DNA of 53,305 nucleotides from Burkholderiaceae bacterium 16 (GTDB taxonomy: Bacteria > Pseudomonadota > Gammaproteobacteria > Burkholderiales > Burkholderiaceae), in the NCBI GenBank assembly GCA_000955785.1, contig JYOD01000060.1, positions 1 to 53,305 of the forward strand, written 5' to 3'. A program made the translations under genes and the position numbers. This document shows, one piece after another, positions 25,680 through 33,461 of the stretch. Numbering within the stretch: the stretch's first letter is position 1; each line of letters starts with the position of its first letter. The notes below the pieces were generated by a model. The model saw only the letters and a list, made by a program, of their open reading frames with translations, was not told where the DNA came from and did no database searches.

Positions 25680-26903
25680 ATGTTCAACAAACTAGCACAG
25701 TGGCTGGTTGGGCTGGCCCAACGCAAGGTCGGCGGCCCGATGCTGAAGGCAGGCGATCAGGTGTTCATGGATCGCCTGTTCTGGGCCAAGTATCGCTTCC
25801 GCAGCATGCGAGCGACGTACTACGGCGATCTGGCGAAACGGATTCTCCATATGCCGGGGGAGCCGGTTTCCAACCATTTCGCCAAGGATGCGGCGCGGCG
25901 GGTCGGCGAGCCGGTAGGGGTGCTCGCGGCGCACTGGCTTGCTCGGTCCGAGGGGATCGACGGGCAGATGCAGCGCTCGCGGCTGACGGAGATCTTCCGG
26001 GGCACGATTCCGGACGAGGACATTCCCATCCTCGCCGTGGCGGAAGAGGGCGGCGACATTCGGGACGGCCTGGAAACGCTGTCACGCAACCTTACCGCGC
26101 TTGGCGAGGCACGCGCTGGCATTGCCATGACGCTGGCCGGCGTGGTCATGACGGTGGTGATCCTGCATGCCTACCTGGGCGCCCTGGCGTTTCTGATCGG
26201 CCCGGCCATCGACAAGTCCTTCAGCGCAATGCTGGATGTGAGCCAGTACGGTCCTATTGCATCGACCTTCCACCACGCCTCGACGTTCCTGCGGCACTGG
26301 GGGTGGTTGCTCGTGATCGCCGAAGTCGCCGCCGGCGTATGGGTTGTTCGGGCGCTGACCCGCTATGTGGGGCGCTACCGCGGTTGGCTCGACCGCAAGA
26401 TGCTGGCCTTCGATTTCTTCCGCCGATTCCAAAGCGCACAGTTTCTGGCCGGTCTCTCGGCGGTGACCAAGAAGTTCGGTGGGGACGCACGCAACCTGCT
26501 GGACGGGCTGGTGCTGATGCGTGCCAATGCCTACCCGTACCTGGCGTATCACATCGAGCGCATCGAGTTGAACCTGGAATATGCGCCGAACGAGGGGGGG
26601 AAGGTGTTCGATACGGGTCTGTTTGACCGCGATACCAGCTACCGGATTCAGGACATCGCCGAATACGAAAGCGACCTGTCGAAGATGCTTCACACCGTGT
26701 CGGAGGACCTGCTCAAGACGACCCCCCAACTCATGCAACAGCGCGCGTCGCGCTTCAATCGTCGCGCAACGATCATCCTGATCGTGATCATCACCGCGCT
26801 TGCCTTCATGCCTGCCTTCATGGCGCAGGAGATGAAGTCCCGCACCGCTATGGCGGCGATGGGCGGCAAGCGCCCGATTTCCCCCCAGACGCAACAACCC
26901 TAA
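25680..26903 (+). CDS. pilR: PilR-like inner-membrane platform protein (GspF family)
   Basis: 407 residues from the ATG at 25680 after GAGAGGATCGGC. Membrane segments include GIAMTLAGVVMTVVILHAYLG, LLVIAEVAAGVWVVRAL and the C-terminal IILIVIITALAFMPAFMA. Repeated cytoplasmic helical modules contain DIPILAVAEEGGDIRDGLETL, typical of T2SF/GspF proteins. As in R64, it pairs with the PilQ ATPase upstream and the pilin gene downstream. Confidence 0.9.
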   Translation: MFNKLAQWLVGLAQRKVGGPMLKAGDQVFMDRLFWAKYRFRSMRATYYGDLAKRILHMPGEPVSNHFAKDAARRVGEPVGVLAAHWLARSEGIDGQMQRSRLTEIFRGTIPDEDIPILAVAEEGGDIRDGLETLSRNLTALGEARAGIAMTLAGVVMTVVILHAYLGALAFLIGPAIDKSFSAMLDVSQYGPIASTFHHASTFLRHWGWLLVIAEVAAGVWVVRALTRYVGRYRGWLDRKMLAFDFFRRFQSAQFLAGLSAVTKKFGGDARNLLDGLVLMRANAYPYLAYHIERIELNLEYAPNEGGKVFDTGLFDRDTSYRIQDIAEYESDLSKMLHTVSEDLLKTTPQLMQQRASRFNRRATIILIVIITALAFMPAFMAQEMKSRTAMAAMGGKRPISPQTQQP

Positions 26904-26922
26904 TCCAACGAGGAATATCAAC

Positions 26923-27560
26923 ATGAACGCATTGCAGAAAGACACGAGCTTGGAACAGGTAGAGATGGACAATCCGGGCGCGGCGGAATTCGGCGTGCAG
27001 CCGGTGCGCGATGTGAGCCGTATGCTGGAGGGCAGCCGCAATCGCCGCACGCGCCGCCAGTGGGGCGGGGTGCTGGATGAGTATGGCTTTACCTGCTGCT
27101 TGCAGGCCTCGCGCTGGTGGCCATCCTGGTGCTGTTCTCGCGCAACCAGACGGATACCCAGGTCCAGCAGTTGACCACTGAGCTGAACGGCGTCATCGGG
27201 AAGGTCAAGACCAGCTACCGCGGCCAGTACAGCAAAGTCAGTATTTCCGCACTGATGGGCAACGGTGTATTCAAGGATCTGACCACGATGACCGAGACTG
27301 GCTCCGACATCATTCTGCAGCCCGGTGGTGGCAAGTTGACCGTGACCGCTGCCCAGTTGCTCAGCGCGAACGACTCGCTGCAATGGTCCGTCCCGCAGCA
27401 GCCTGACGCCGCTTGCATCGCCATCGTCGCGTCATACCAAGGCAGTGCCGGCAAGATCGTCGTGAACGGGACGACCATCAAGGCCGTGGGCGGCGCAGTC
27501 GACCCGAGCAAGGTGTCATGTTCGGGCGGTAGCAACACGATCGACCTGTACATCGCCTGA
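26923..27560 (+). pseudogene. pilS: pilS type IVb prepilin, frameshifted
   Basis: The first frame (26923-27174) encodes a long polar leader of about 55 residues ending GGVLDEYGF, then loses the pilin frame. The second frame, open to 27560, carries the rest: LLLAGLALVAILVLF, then NQTDTQVQQLTTELNGVIGKV and a pilin globular domain with two late Cys residues (PDAACIAI, VSCSGG). Adding one T to the TTT at about 27088-27090 joins them into a standard prepilin: leader, Gly at the cleavage site, hydrophobic helix, C-terminal domain. The position after pilR matches R64 pilS. It could be a real mutation, a sequencing indel or programmed frameshifting; no canonical slippery heptamer is seen. No prepilin peptidase gene is in the window. 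Confidence 0.82.
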
Positions 27561-27561
27561 C

Positions 27562-27596
27562 CGGTGAAAGGCATAGCGTTTTGGTGAGTTTATGCC
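27562..27596 (+). promoter_or_regulatory. degenerate GAAAG element upstream of pilV, copy G
   Basis: Starting at 27566 the sequence has GAAAGGC, then TTTTGGTGAG at the same offsets as copy B (33491), but the right arm CTTTC is degraded to TTTAT. Together with flanking GGCATA/TATGCC and GACCGG/CCGGTC repeats it forms a dyad directly after the pilS stop. Confidence 0.4.
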
Positions 27597-27639
27597 GGTC
27601 AGCGACACCGGCTTTACTGGCATAGTTGTTGGTATTGCC

Positions 27640-27664
27640 GCCGCCCTGCTTCGTGCAGGGCGGC
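27640..27664 (+). other. GC-rich hairpin between pilS and pilV
   Basis: A perfect 10-bp stem (GCCGCCCTGC, 27640-27649, pairing with 27655-27664) with loop TTCGT. There is no T-tract, so it is more likely an mRNA-stability or processing element than a terminator. The pilV ribosome site follows about 10 bases later. Confidence 0.5.
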
Positions 27665-27686
27665 GTTCCACTTGGAGATAGGCTAG

Positions 27687-28946
27687 ATGTTTCTGACCGA
27701 AGCGGCGCTTCAACTATCCGTCGCGGCGATTGGCGCTGCTGTGATGATTCATAACACCAACAACCTCATTGACGACGCGTTGGCGACCGGTACCGGTCAG
27801 TACATGTCCAATGTGGCGAGTGCCGTTAATACGTACGTCTTCGACAACATGACGGTGCTCGCCGCCAGTCCGACCGGGCCGACGACGATTCATGCAGGCA
27901 GCGTCTCGGGGACCGTCGCTAGCCCGCTTCACCCCACGGTGCAGGATCTGATTAACCTGAAACTGCTGCCGATCGGGTTCAGCGACACTAGCCCGCTCGG
28001 GCTGTCCTTTCGTGTGGACCTGGTGCCGACCAACTGCAGCGCGGGTCTGACGAATTGCACCATCCCTGGGAGGATGTACTCGACCACGGCATACCGTGAT
28101 GCCAGCGGCAACATTCGTACCGACCAGATGGCAACGGTCGTCGCGGCCGCTGGCGTCGATTCTGGCGTGTCCTACGCGGAGAGCCCTGCGGTCATCACTG
28201 GGATGGCCGCGAGCTGGTCTGCACCCAATCCGCTTTCGGGCGCGGACGCCGGTGTGCTAATGATGCAGGTGGGCAACTCGTCGCTCCTGGCGCAGAGCAT
28301 GAACCAGTTCTACAAACGGGATGGGTCCCTGAACCTGACGGGGCCGATGGATGCGAACAATCAGGCCATGAATGCCGTTGGGAACTTGCAGTCAAATGGG
28401 GCGGTATCAGCAAATGGCACCGTGACCGGAGGAGCCCTACGTTCTAATGGCGATGCTTCGGTCGCTGGGAATGCGAGCGCAAATGGTGTGTACGGAAACT
28501 ACGTGCAGTCCAATGGAAGTGCGGCAGTGGCGGGGAATCTCTCTGCCGCGGGCGTCTACACAAACAGCGTGCAGTCCTATGGCGATGTGGCTTCATCAGG
28601 CTCCGTTCGTGCCAGCGGCTATCTCTATGCCGCAGGTGCTGTCGTGCCTTCCACCGGAGGCGGCGCGCAGGTCTGGGATGGCTGGGGCTGCGGCGATCCG
28701 CAGGGCGCGATCCGTAGCGATCCGAACGGGAGGATTCTCTCGTGTCAGAACGGCGTGTGGCGAAGTGCTGGAGGGCCGGCTGACGGTTCAGTGATCCGCT
28801 TTCAGCAAGTTCCGGCCGGTGTTGTCGACGGCTGGGGGCATTCCGGAATATGCGTCGTCAAGGCTGGAAACTATAACGAGTGGTGCGGCGCGAACGCGAC
28901 ATGGGTGCAGACTGACGGTTTCACTGGCGCCGGCGGGGGCGGTTGA
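27687..28946 (+). CDS. pilV: PilV-like minor pilin / tip adhesin
   Basis: 419 residues; the ATG at 27687 is preceded by GGAG. The hydrophobic N-terminus (LQLSVAAIGAAVMIHN) is pilin-like. After about 220 residues come roughly 22-residue Ser/Asn/Gly repeats (residues about 230-315; units beginning LRSNGDASVAGN, VQSNGSAAVAGN, VQSYGDVASSGS), like tail-fibre beta-helix repeats. A C-terminal domain follows with CGDPQGAIRSDPNGRILSCQNGVWR. In R64 PilV is the recipient-recognising tip adhesin whose end is switched by a shufflon. Here only one C-terminus is visible and no inverted cassette array follows. Last gene of the pilus operon, with a terminator just after it. Confidence 0.85.
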   Translation: MFLTEAALQLSVAAIGAAVMIHNTNNLIDDALATGTGQYMSNVASAVNTYVFDNMTVLAASPTGPTTIHAGSVSGTVASPLHPTVQDLINLKLLPIGFSDTSPLGLSFRVDLVPTNCSAGLTNCTIPGRMYSTTAYRDASGNIRTDQMATVVAAAGVDSGVSYAESPAVITGMAASWSAPNPLSGADAGVLMMQVGNSSLLAQSMNQFYKRDGSLNLTGPMDANNQAMNAVGNLQSNGAVSANGTVTGGALRSNGDASVAGNASANGVYGNYVQSNGSAAVAGNLSAAGVYTNSVQSYGDVASSGSVRASGYLYAAGAVVPSTGGGAQVWDGWGCGDPQGAIRSDPNGRILSCQNGVWRSAGGPADGSVIRFQQVPAGVVDGWGHSGICVVKAGNYNEWCGANATWVQTDGFTGAGGGG

Positions 28947-28952
28947 GATGCG

Positions 28953-28984
28953 AAAAAAAGAGCCACTTAGCGGCTCTTTTGCAA
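28953..28984. terminator. bidirectional intrinsic terminator
   Basis: AAAAGAGCC (28956-28964) pairs with GGCTCTTTT (28972-28980) around a 7-base loop, with A/T tracts on both sides. It sits between the convergent pilV and lipoprotein genes and can end both. Confidence 0.85.
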
Positions 28985-28999
28985 TCTACGCCGTGCCGA

Positions 29000-29845
29000 T
29001 TATTGGCACTTGAGGACGACCACGCCGGTCACGTCGCCGCTGGACGGCGTGGGCATGGCGTAGCCGATGGCGAGCAGCGGCTTTGTTTGAGAAGTACCCA
29101 TAGTTTCAACGTGACGCATGAAGCCTTGGGATTGCAGAACTCCTTCTAGCGCAGTAGCGGTCGCGTTTGCGGTTGCGTGGGCGTCCGATCCGATTGCCAG
29201 ATCGATAGAGAGTGAGTCTAGCGAAGCAAACTTCAGGCTGACGACGGCAGTTGCTGAATTGACCTTGCCGGGTGCGAAATTGCCGCTAACAGCAGTCGGA
29301 CTCGTACTCGCAATCAGAGAGCAAGTGGCCTTTGTATCCGGGATCAGCGGGTTGAGATCCGGAACCAGCTTGAGGGGCTTGCCCACGACATAGTGGGCGC
29401 CCTGGTTCACGCTGAAGCTCCCGATGGTGCTTGAACCGTCCGTCCAGCGACCAATAGCGAAGTCACCATTGCCGGCCACGTCCACGATCTTGCCGGTCGT
29501 CAGCGAGATCAGGCTGTTGGCATCGATCCCGATCTGCTTGTAGCCGCCTTCGGCCGTTGCCTTCTGCAGCGAGCCCGGGAAAGTGTTGGAGGCAATGGAC
29601 TGAAGCACCGACTTGGTAGAAGTCTCGGTTTGCGGCACGAAAACGACGGCCATCGGGTCCGCGGTGACAGTAGGTGCGGAGCCTTGCACGACGATGGTCG
29701 GGGGCGGAGGCGCCGGGGTCGGTGCCGGCGTGACTGCGGCCGGGGTCGACGAGCCACCACCGTCGCCACCGCCACCGCAGGCAGCCAGTGCGAGGAGCGA
29801 AGCGACCGAGATCGCGGAGAGAGTCAGTTTGATCTTATTTTGCAT
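29000..29845 (-). CDS. predicted lipoprotein
   Basis: 281 residues from the ATG at 29845, preceded by AAGGGAAG. The signal peptide (ISVASLLALAACGGGGDGG) has a lipobox ending at Cys, then a Gly/Pro/Thr linker, a low-complexity segment common in Burkholderiales lipoproteins. The remaining beta-rich domain (residues 60-280) is unrecognised. It is the only exported protein here outside the transfer operons, and its own CTTGAC promoter lies about 57 bases upstream. It could be an entry-exclusion or surface protein, but nothing in the sequence proves this. Confidence 0.82.
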   Translation of the reverse strand: MQNKIKLTLSAISVASLLALAACGGGGDGGGSSTPAAVTPAPTPAPPPPTIVVQGSAPTVTADPMAVVFVPQTETSTKSVLQSIASNTFPGSLQKATAEGGYKQIGIDANSLISLTTGKIVDVAGNGDFAIGRWTDGSSTIGSFSVNQGAHYVVGKPLKLVPDLNPLIPDTKATCSLIASTSPTAVSGNFAPGKVNSATAVVSLKFASLDSLSIDLAIGSDAHATANATATALEGVLQSQGFMRHVETMGTSQTKPLLAIGYAMPTPSSGDVTGVVVLKCQ

Positions 29846-29901
29846 TTTTCTTCCCTTCTGAATATTGAACACTGCGGCCCGCCCCCGGATCGCATAAGTC
29901 C

Positions 29902-29928
29902 ATCCTACTTGCGCCACGCGAAAGTCAA
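29902..29928 (-). promoter_or_regulatory. CTTGAC/N15 promoter P1
   Basis: On the minus strand: TTGACT (29923-29928), 15-base spacer, TAGGAT (29902-29907). One of seven with the same CTTGAC start and 15-base spacer; this one faces the lipoprotein gene. Confidence 0.5.
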
Positions 29929-29942
29929 GGGCGCGTGCGCGT

Positions 29943-30137
29943 CTAGCTCCATGCGTTCAGCGCGGCGTCAATTTTCTTATTCGTCTTGTACTGGCTGAGC
30001 GCGTAGGTCGACCAGATTGCGGCTGGAATCCACCCGATCAGCGTGATCTGCAAAAGCAAGCAGAGGATGCCGGCAATAGGGCGACCGATGGTGAAGAACT
30101 GGACCCAGGGCAGAAAGATGGCGAGGAATAGGCGCAC
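29943..30137 (-). CDS. small YqaE/Pmp3-like membrane protein
   Basis: 64 residues if translation begins at the GTG at 30137; an in-frame ATG at 30206 would give 87. Two hydrophobic helices (LFLAIFLPWVQFFTIG, IAGILCLLLQITLIGWIPAAIWSTYAL) followed by a Lys-rich tail resemble the Pmp3/YqaE (UPF0057) proteolipids. It ends only 14 bases before promoter P1 of the lipoprotein gene. The start codon is uncertain because no strong ribosome site is visible. Confidence 0.6.
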   Translation of the reverse strand: MRLFLAIFLPWVQFFTIGRPIAGILCLLLQITLIGWIPAAIWSTYALSQYKTNKKIDAALNAWS

Positions 30138-30239
30138 TCGTGAATTCCGTTGGATGGCAAATGGGTATGGTTGACGCAGGGGCGCCTCGGTGGCACATCC
30201 CGACATTTCGCTGTAACGGCAGTGTCGGACCTTACTTAA

Positions 30240-30259
30240 CCCCCCTAGAGGTGGGGGGG
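30240..30259 (-). other. C/G-tract hairpin
   Basis: A run of six C (30240-30245) and a run of seven G (30253-30259) flank TAGAGGT, giving a strong G:C stem between the zinc-ribbon and YqaE-like genes. There is no clear T-tract; it could attenuate read-through. Confidence 0.35.
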
Positions 30260-30308
30260 CCATGTGGCGTAGGTCCGTTGGAATTGCCGCCCGGAAGCGG
30301 TCGGGCGC

Positions 30309-30638
30309 TTAGCTGCTATAAAGATGGGTGCCGCAGTGATTGCAGAGGTGCTTAGTCTCATGGCCGATGAGACCCCGGTGTACCCAGAGGCGGATACTCT
30401 TGGATCCGCAGACAGCGCAGGAGATCCCCTTCCCCGTTGCGCATTGTGGGTACTGCGCGAGATATTGCTGCAACGTTCGCTTCCGCCGCCGACACACAAA
30501 TAGCAGAGCAGCGCAAGCAAACACATGGCAGAGGAGCCCGGCGAGGCCCCAGATCCATGGATTGCGGCCATGAACCTTGGCGTACCATGCGCAGGCGGCT
30601 GCGGCGATCACGTTCGGAACGAAATATTGAATTTCCAT
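30309..30638 (-). CDS. membrane protein with C-terminal zinc ribbon
   Basis: 109 residues from the ATG at 30638. Two hydrophobic segments (FVPNVIAAAACAWYA; IWGLAGLLCHVFACAALLFVC) are followed by a basic linker and a CxxC...CxxC ribbon (CAVCGSKSIRLWVHRG ... HLCNHCGTH). Family unrecognised. It starts about 40 bases after the FlhDC-like gene, so it is probably in the same minus-strand transcript. Confidence 0.65.
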   Translation of the reverse strand: MEIQYFVPNVIAAAACAWYAKVHGRNPWIWGLAGLLCHVFACAALLFVCRRRKRTLQQYLAQYPQCATGKGISCAVCGSKSIRLWVHRGLIGHETKHLCNHCGTHLYSS

Positions 30639-30679
30639 TAGATGTGCCAAAACCAACGGTAAGCGAAACGGTTGCCAAA

Positions 30680-31861
30680 TTATCGCAGATTGGCCTGGCG
30701 CCGGCGGGTCGGCGTCATGCTCAAGACGCCAGAGCACGCAGGGCAAGCATACGAGCGACTGAGTTCGATGCGAGGCGCGCTATTTGCGATGAGGTAATCC
30801 GTGCCACAAGAGCGACACGGAGCGAGAGAGACCTCGGATTCCACTGCCATTGTCCGAGCCAAGTAGCTGGCGCGATCGGGTGTCAGGCGCAGGTCAGGCC
30901 CAAGGGCCCTTTCGGTGACGTTATAGGCCGCGATCAGCGCTTCCGGCACGTTGGCCTCCATACTGATGGAGATCCGGTATAGCCATAGGAACAGCGTTGA
31001 CTGTACCCGAGAATTGGCCGACTCGAAATGCCAGGCCACCGAACTCGGCATCTGGCCGCAAGGCGAGGACTGGCCATGGTTCTCAATGTATGCCTTGCGT
31101 GCCTTCGCTGCGTTGATGTTCAGTAAGGACGCCACGCTCGAAGCGCGGCATCCCATGCCGGTCAGCAGAGAGCAATAAACGTCAGAGCGCAAGCGGTCCA
31201 GGCGGAGATGCGTCCAGTCTTGGCGGCCTTCCAACTTCTCAATGCGCAGTTGAGAGAATCGCATGAAGTAGTGGCCAAGCAGATCGTATGACATGCGATC
31301 TGCCGCGTACTCGATGAGAAAGACCGGGTCGGCAATTCGCCATCGGAAGATTGGGAAATGAATCCGGCTGACGGCGATGTCGAGCTGATGCTGCGGGAGT
31401 TCCCGCAAATAGTTGGCCAGTTCAAGGCTAATGCCAAGCAACGGGGCAGCGAGAATGCTGGCATGGAGCAACTCGACGAGAAGCCAAACGTAGGCCCGAT
31501 TGTTGTAGTAAAGGAGGATCTTGTCGACGCTATCCAATGATGGGGTCTGCTGACGGACCTTGTCGACCGCAATCGTGGTCGTGCCGCCACCGATCAGGGA
31601 CTTCCAATCCGCGACGTCGACTAAGGTCGGAGAAACGACCATGAATGGTGAGCCCATCAACTTGCGGAAAGATGGCTCGTTCTGTCGCAATGTCTCAATG
31701 TCTTCCTTCTTGAGTCCGAAGGTCTGCGCGAATGATTGGTGGCGGATTAGCGCCTCCTCCATGTAGTCTGTGAGATGGTAGTTGGTCGAGCGGATTCGCT
31801 CCGCAGACACCTTTGACAAACCGAGCTTGTCGAAGTCCCCGCGCAAAATGTCAATTTTCAT
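30680..31861 (-). CDS. single-chain FlhD-FlhD-FlhC-like transcriptional activator
   Basis: 393 residues from the ATG at 31861 (MKIDILRG, with GAGAG upstream); an ATG at 31930 overlapping the previous stop would add 23. Residues 225-380 match FlhC: helical core (SLLTGMGCRASSVASLLNIN), GQSSPCGQMPSSVAWHFES like FlhC SPPPKGMLPFSTDWF, EALIAAY like DAVIKAY, then a zinc site C349xxC352...C373xxC376. Residues 119-175 (YVWLLVELLHASILAAPLLG, ISLELANYLRELPQHQ) match FlhD around LGINEEMATTLAALTLPQM. Residues 28-80 (FAQTFGLKKEDIETLRQ) look like a weaker second FlhD unit. FlhD4C2 is a hetero-hexamer, so two such chains would rebuild it. Relatives AcaCD and SetCD switch on conjugation genes. The fusion and its role here are inference. 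Confidence 0.72.
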   Translation of the reverse strand: MKIDILRGDFDKLGLSKVSAERIRSTNYHLTDYMEEALIRHQSFAQTFGLKKEDIETLRQNEPSFRKLMGSPFMVVSPTLVDVADWKSLIGGGTTTIAVDKVRQQTPSLDSVDKILLYYNNRAYVWLLVELLHASILAAPLLGISLELANYLRELPQHQLDIAVSRIHFPIFRWRIADPVFLIEYAADRMSYDLLGHYFMRFSQLRIEKLEGRQDWTHLRLDRLRSDVYCSLLTGMGCRASSVASLLNINAAKARKAYIENHGQSSPCGQMPSSVAWHFESANSRVQSTLFLWLYRISISMEANVPEALIAAYNVTERALGPDLRLTPDRASYLARTMAVESEVSLAPCRSCGTDYLIANSAPRIELSRSYACPACSGVLSMTPTRRRQANLR

Positions 31862-31929
31862 ATGAAACTCTCGGCGTTGTAGTTCTAATTTTTCGAAAGG
31901 AGAGGCGAGCCGGGCAGGCCGGCTGTGCA

Positions 31930-33090
31930 TCAGTAGTTCAAGTTGATCGCGGCGTTCAGTTCGCTGTGGTACCGGTTTACTAATGCAGCCATGGCCTGCA
32001 GCTTCGGGCGATACTCATCAGCGTTGTTCAGCATGAGGATGCGGAGTTGGGCGCGAGAGAATTTCGCCACCATCGTCTCAAAGTGCTCGGTGAGGTCGGC
32101 CCAAAGCGACGTGGTTTCAGCGTCGACGTGGGCGGTATTGGTGCTGTCGATTGTGGACTTGGCTGCGGTAAGGCGAACCATCTCTTCGTTCAAGCGCTCC
32201 AACTTCGCTTCAGCCGCCGCTATGGCTTCCTCGATCGTGGCAAAGCCTGCAGGCGGAACCTCGCGCGTGACTTCCTTTGTTTCGACGCGCGCCTTGGCAT
32301 TTGCCAACTGCTCCGCGAGCCGGTCACGCTCCAGGGTGAGATCGTCGATAGCTATCTGCAACTCGCTGACGGCTCCGTTGCTGCGTGCGAGGTTCACCTG
32401 CGCATCGGACAGGGCCGCGCGATGGCTGTCCCTTTCTGTGGCGGACTGATTGGCCTGGGCCCGCAATTGCTTGATCTCGAACTCAAGATCGTGCTGGATC
32501 GAGACGGACTTAGAGAGCTCATCGCGGGTCGACTCCAACTGTGCCGTGGTTCCCAATAGTTGATCGTCCGTTTCTCGCGCCTGGCGCAAGAGTTCGCGAA
32601 TGTCCTTGCTGGTGAGCTTCTGGTTCTTCTCCTTCTCCTCGATCACCATAAGTAGAGTGCTGTTGGAGACCTTCTTAGAAACTAACGCCGCAAGCTCCCC
32701 GACGTTGAACAAGGTGACGGCCTTGTGGTCGTGCAGGAAACGCCGATAGATCGACATATGCAAGAACATGGTGGACCGGCTGATGTCGAGAACTCGCTGG
32801 GAATACTCGATGAGGAGTGCAGTCGCGTTGCGCCGCGCTGTGCGCCTGTTGTCGCTCGCAGCCTCAAACTTCGAGAAGATGATCTTGTCGATCTGAACGA
32901 GTCGCGAGCCGATTGCCATATGTTCCGTCTGGATGCGGTCCTTGCTCAGAACAATATCCTGGCTGGCTTGCACGATTCGGCCGATCGACGCCGCATCGAA
33001 GTGTTCTGAAAGTGTGGCGCGAGCGAGGTTAAGCAGCTGCGGTGCTTTGCTGTCCAACGGGTCGTCAGGGAGGTTTGGGATGTCGCTCAT
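31930..33090 (-). CDS. long coiled-coil protein (KfrA-like architecture)
   Basis: 386 residues. The helical N-terminal domain (residues 20-135) is followed by a long heptad-rich coiled coil (about 150-310; TAQLESTRDELSKSVSIQHD, ALSDAQVNLARSNGAV, LERLNEEMVRLTAAKS) and a short C-terminal domain. This is the architecture of KfrA-type plasmid proteins, DNA-binding coiled coils that aid segregation and repress their own promoters. I see no certain helix-turn-helix. It is first in the operon with the FlhDC-like activator (ATGA overlap), and promoter P2 is immediately upstream. Confidence 0.65.
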   Translation of the reverse strand: MSDIPNLPDDPLDSKAPQLLNLARATLSEHFDAASIGRIVQASQDIVLSKDRIQTEHMAIGSRLVQIDKIIFSKFEAASDNRRTARRNATALLIEYSQRVLDISRSTMFLHMSIYRRFLHDHKAVTLFNVGELAALVSKKVSNSTLLMVIEEKEKNQKLTSKDIRELLRQARETDDQLLGTTAQLESTRDELSKSVSIQHDLEFEIKQLRAQANQSATERDSHRAALSDAQVNLARSNGAVSELQIAIDDLTLERDRLAEQLANAKARVETKEVTREVPPAGFATIEEAIAAAEAKLERLNEEMVRLTAAKSTIDSTNTAHVDAETTSLWADLTEHFETMVAKFSRAQLRILMLNNADEYRPKLQAMAALVNRYHSELNAAINLNY

Positions 33091-33141
33091 TCAAATGTTC
33101 CTGTCTCTGATGTGAATACCGATACGTTGCTCGGCGGATTT

Positions 33142-33168
33142 ACCTTACACACGAGTTTTCGATGTCAA
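33142..33168 (-). promoter_or_regulatory. CTTGAC/N15 promoter P2
   Basis: On the minus strand: TTGACA (33163-33168), 15-base spacer, TAAGGT (33142-33147). It drives the coiled-coil/FlhDC-like operon, whose first ATG is at 33090. Confidence 0.5.
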
Positions 33169-33267
33169 GGGACTGTGCCGGCCATTAAATGAAATGGAGC
33201 ATCCCAGCGATCAAAACGAAGGGTGCGGGTGACATGGCGAGAATATCCGCGTCTCTTCAGAAGCGAC

Positions 33268-33304
33268 GTCCGGAAAGACGACGAAAAAGAGGTGGCTTTC
33301 GCGA
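33268..33304 (+). promoter_or_regulatory. GAAAG-N18-CTTTC element, copy D
   Basis: TCCGGAAAGACG (33269-33280) and GGCTTTCGCG, with GAAAG and CTTTC 18 bases apart as in the other copies. It lacks the 20-bp palindrome. Confidence 0.5.
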
Positions 33305-33461
33305 GGCTACCCAGTAAAGGCTTGCACCATTCACTTACGGCGACTCCTCACGTTACTTTAGGGTATACCCGGATTCTTACCCCCAACGTGGGGTGTCGGT
33401 AGCCCAGAACAGGGCCGTCGGGAGGGGGCAGCCAGGTGCGACTCTCGACTGCCGGGCCCGT

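Noticed and set aside
28300..28946. Shufflon at the pilV 3' end
   Set aside because: No alternative C-terminal cassettes or inverted crossover sites follow; a terminator and a lipoprotein gene come directly after.
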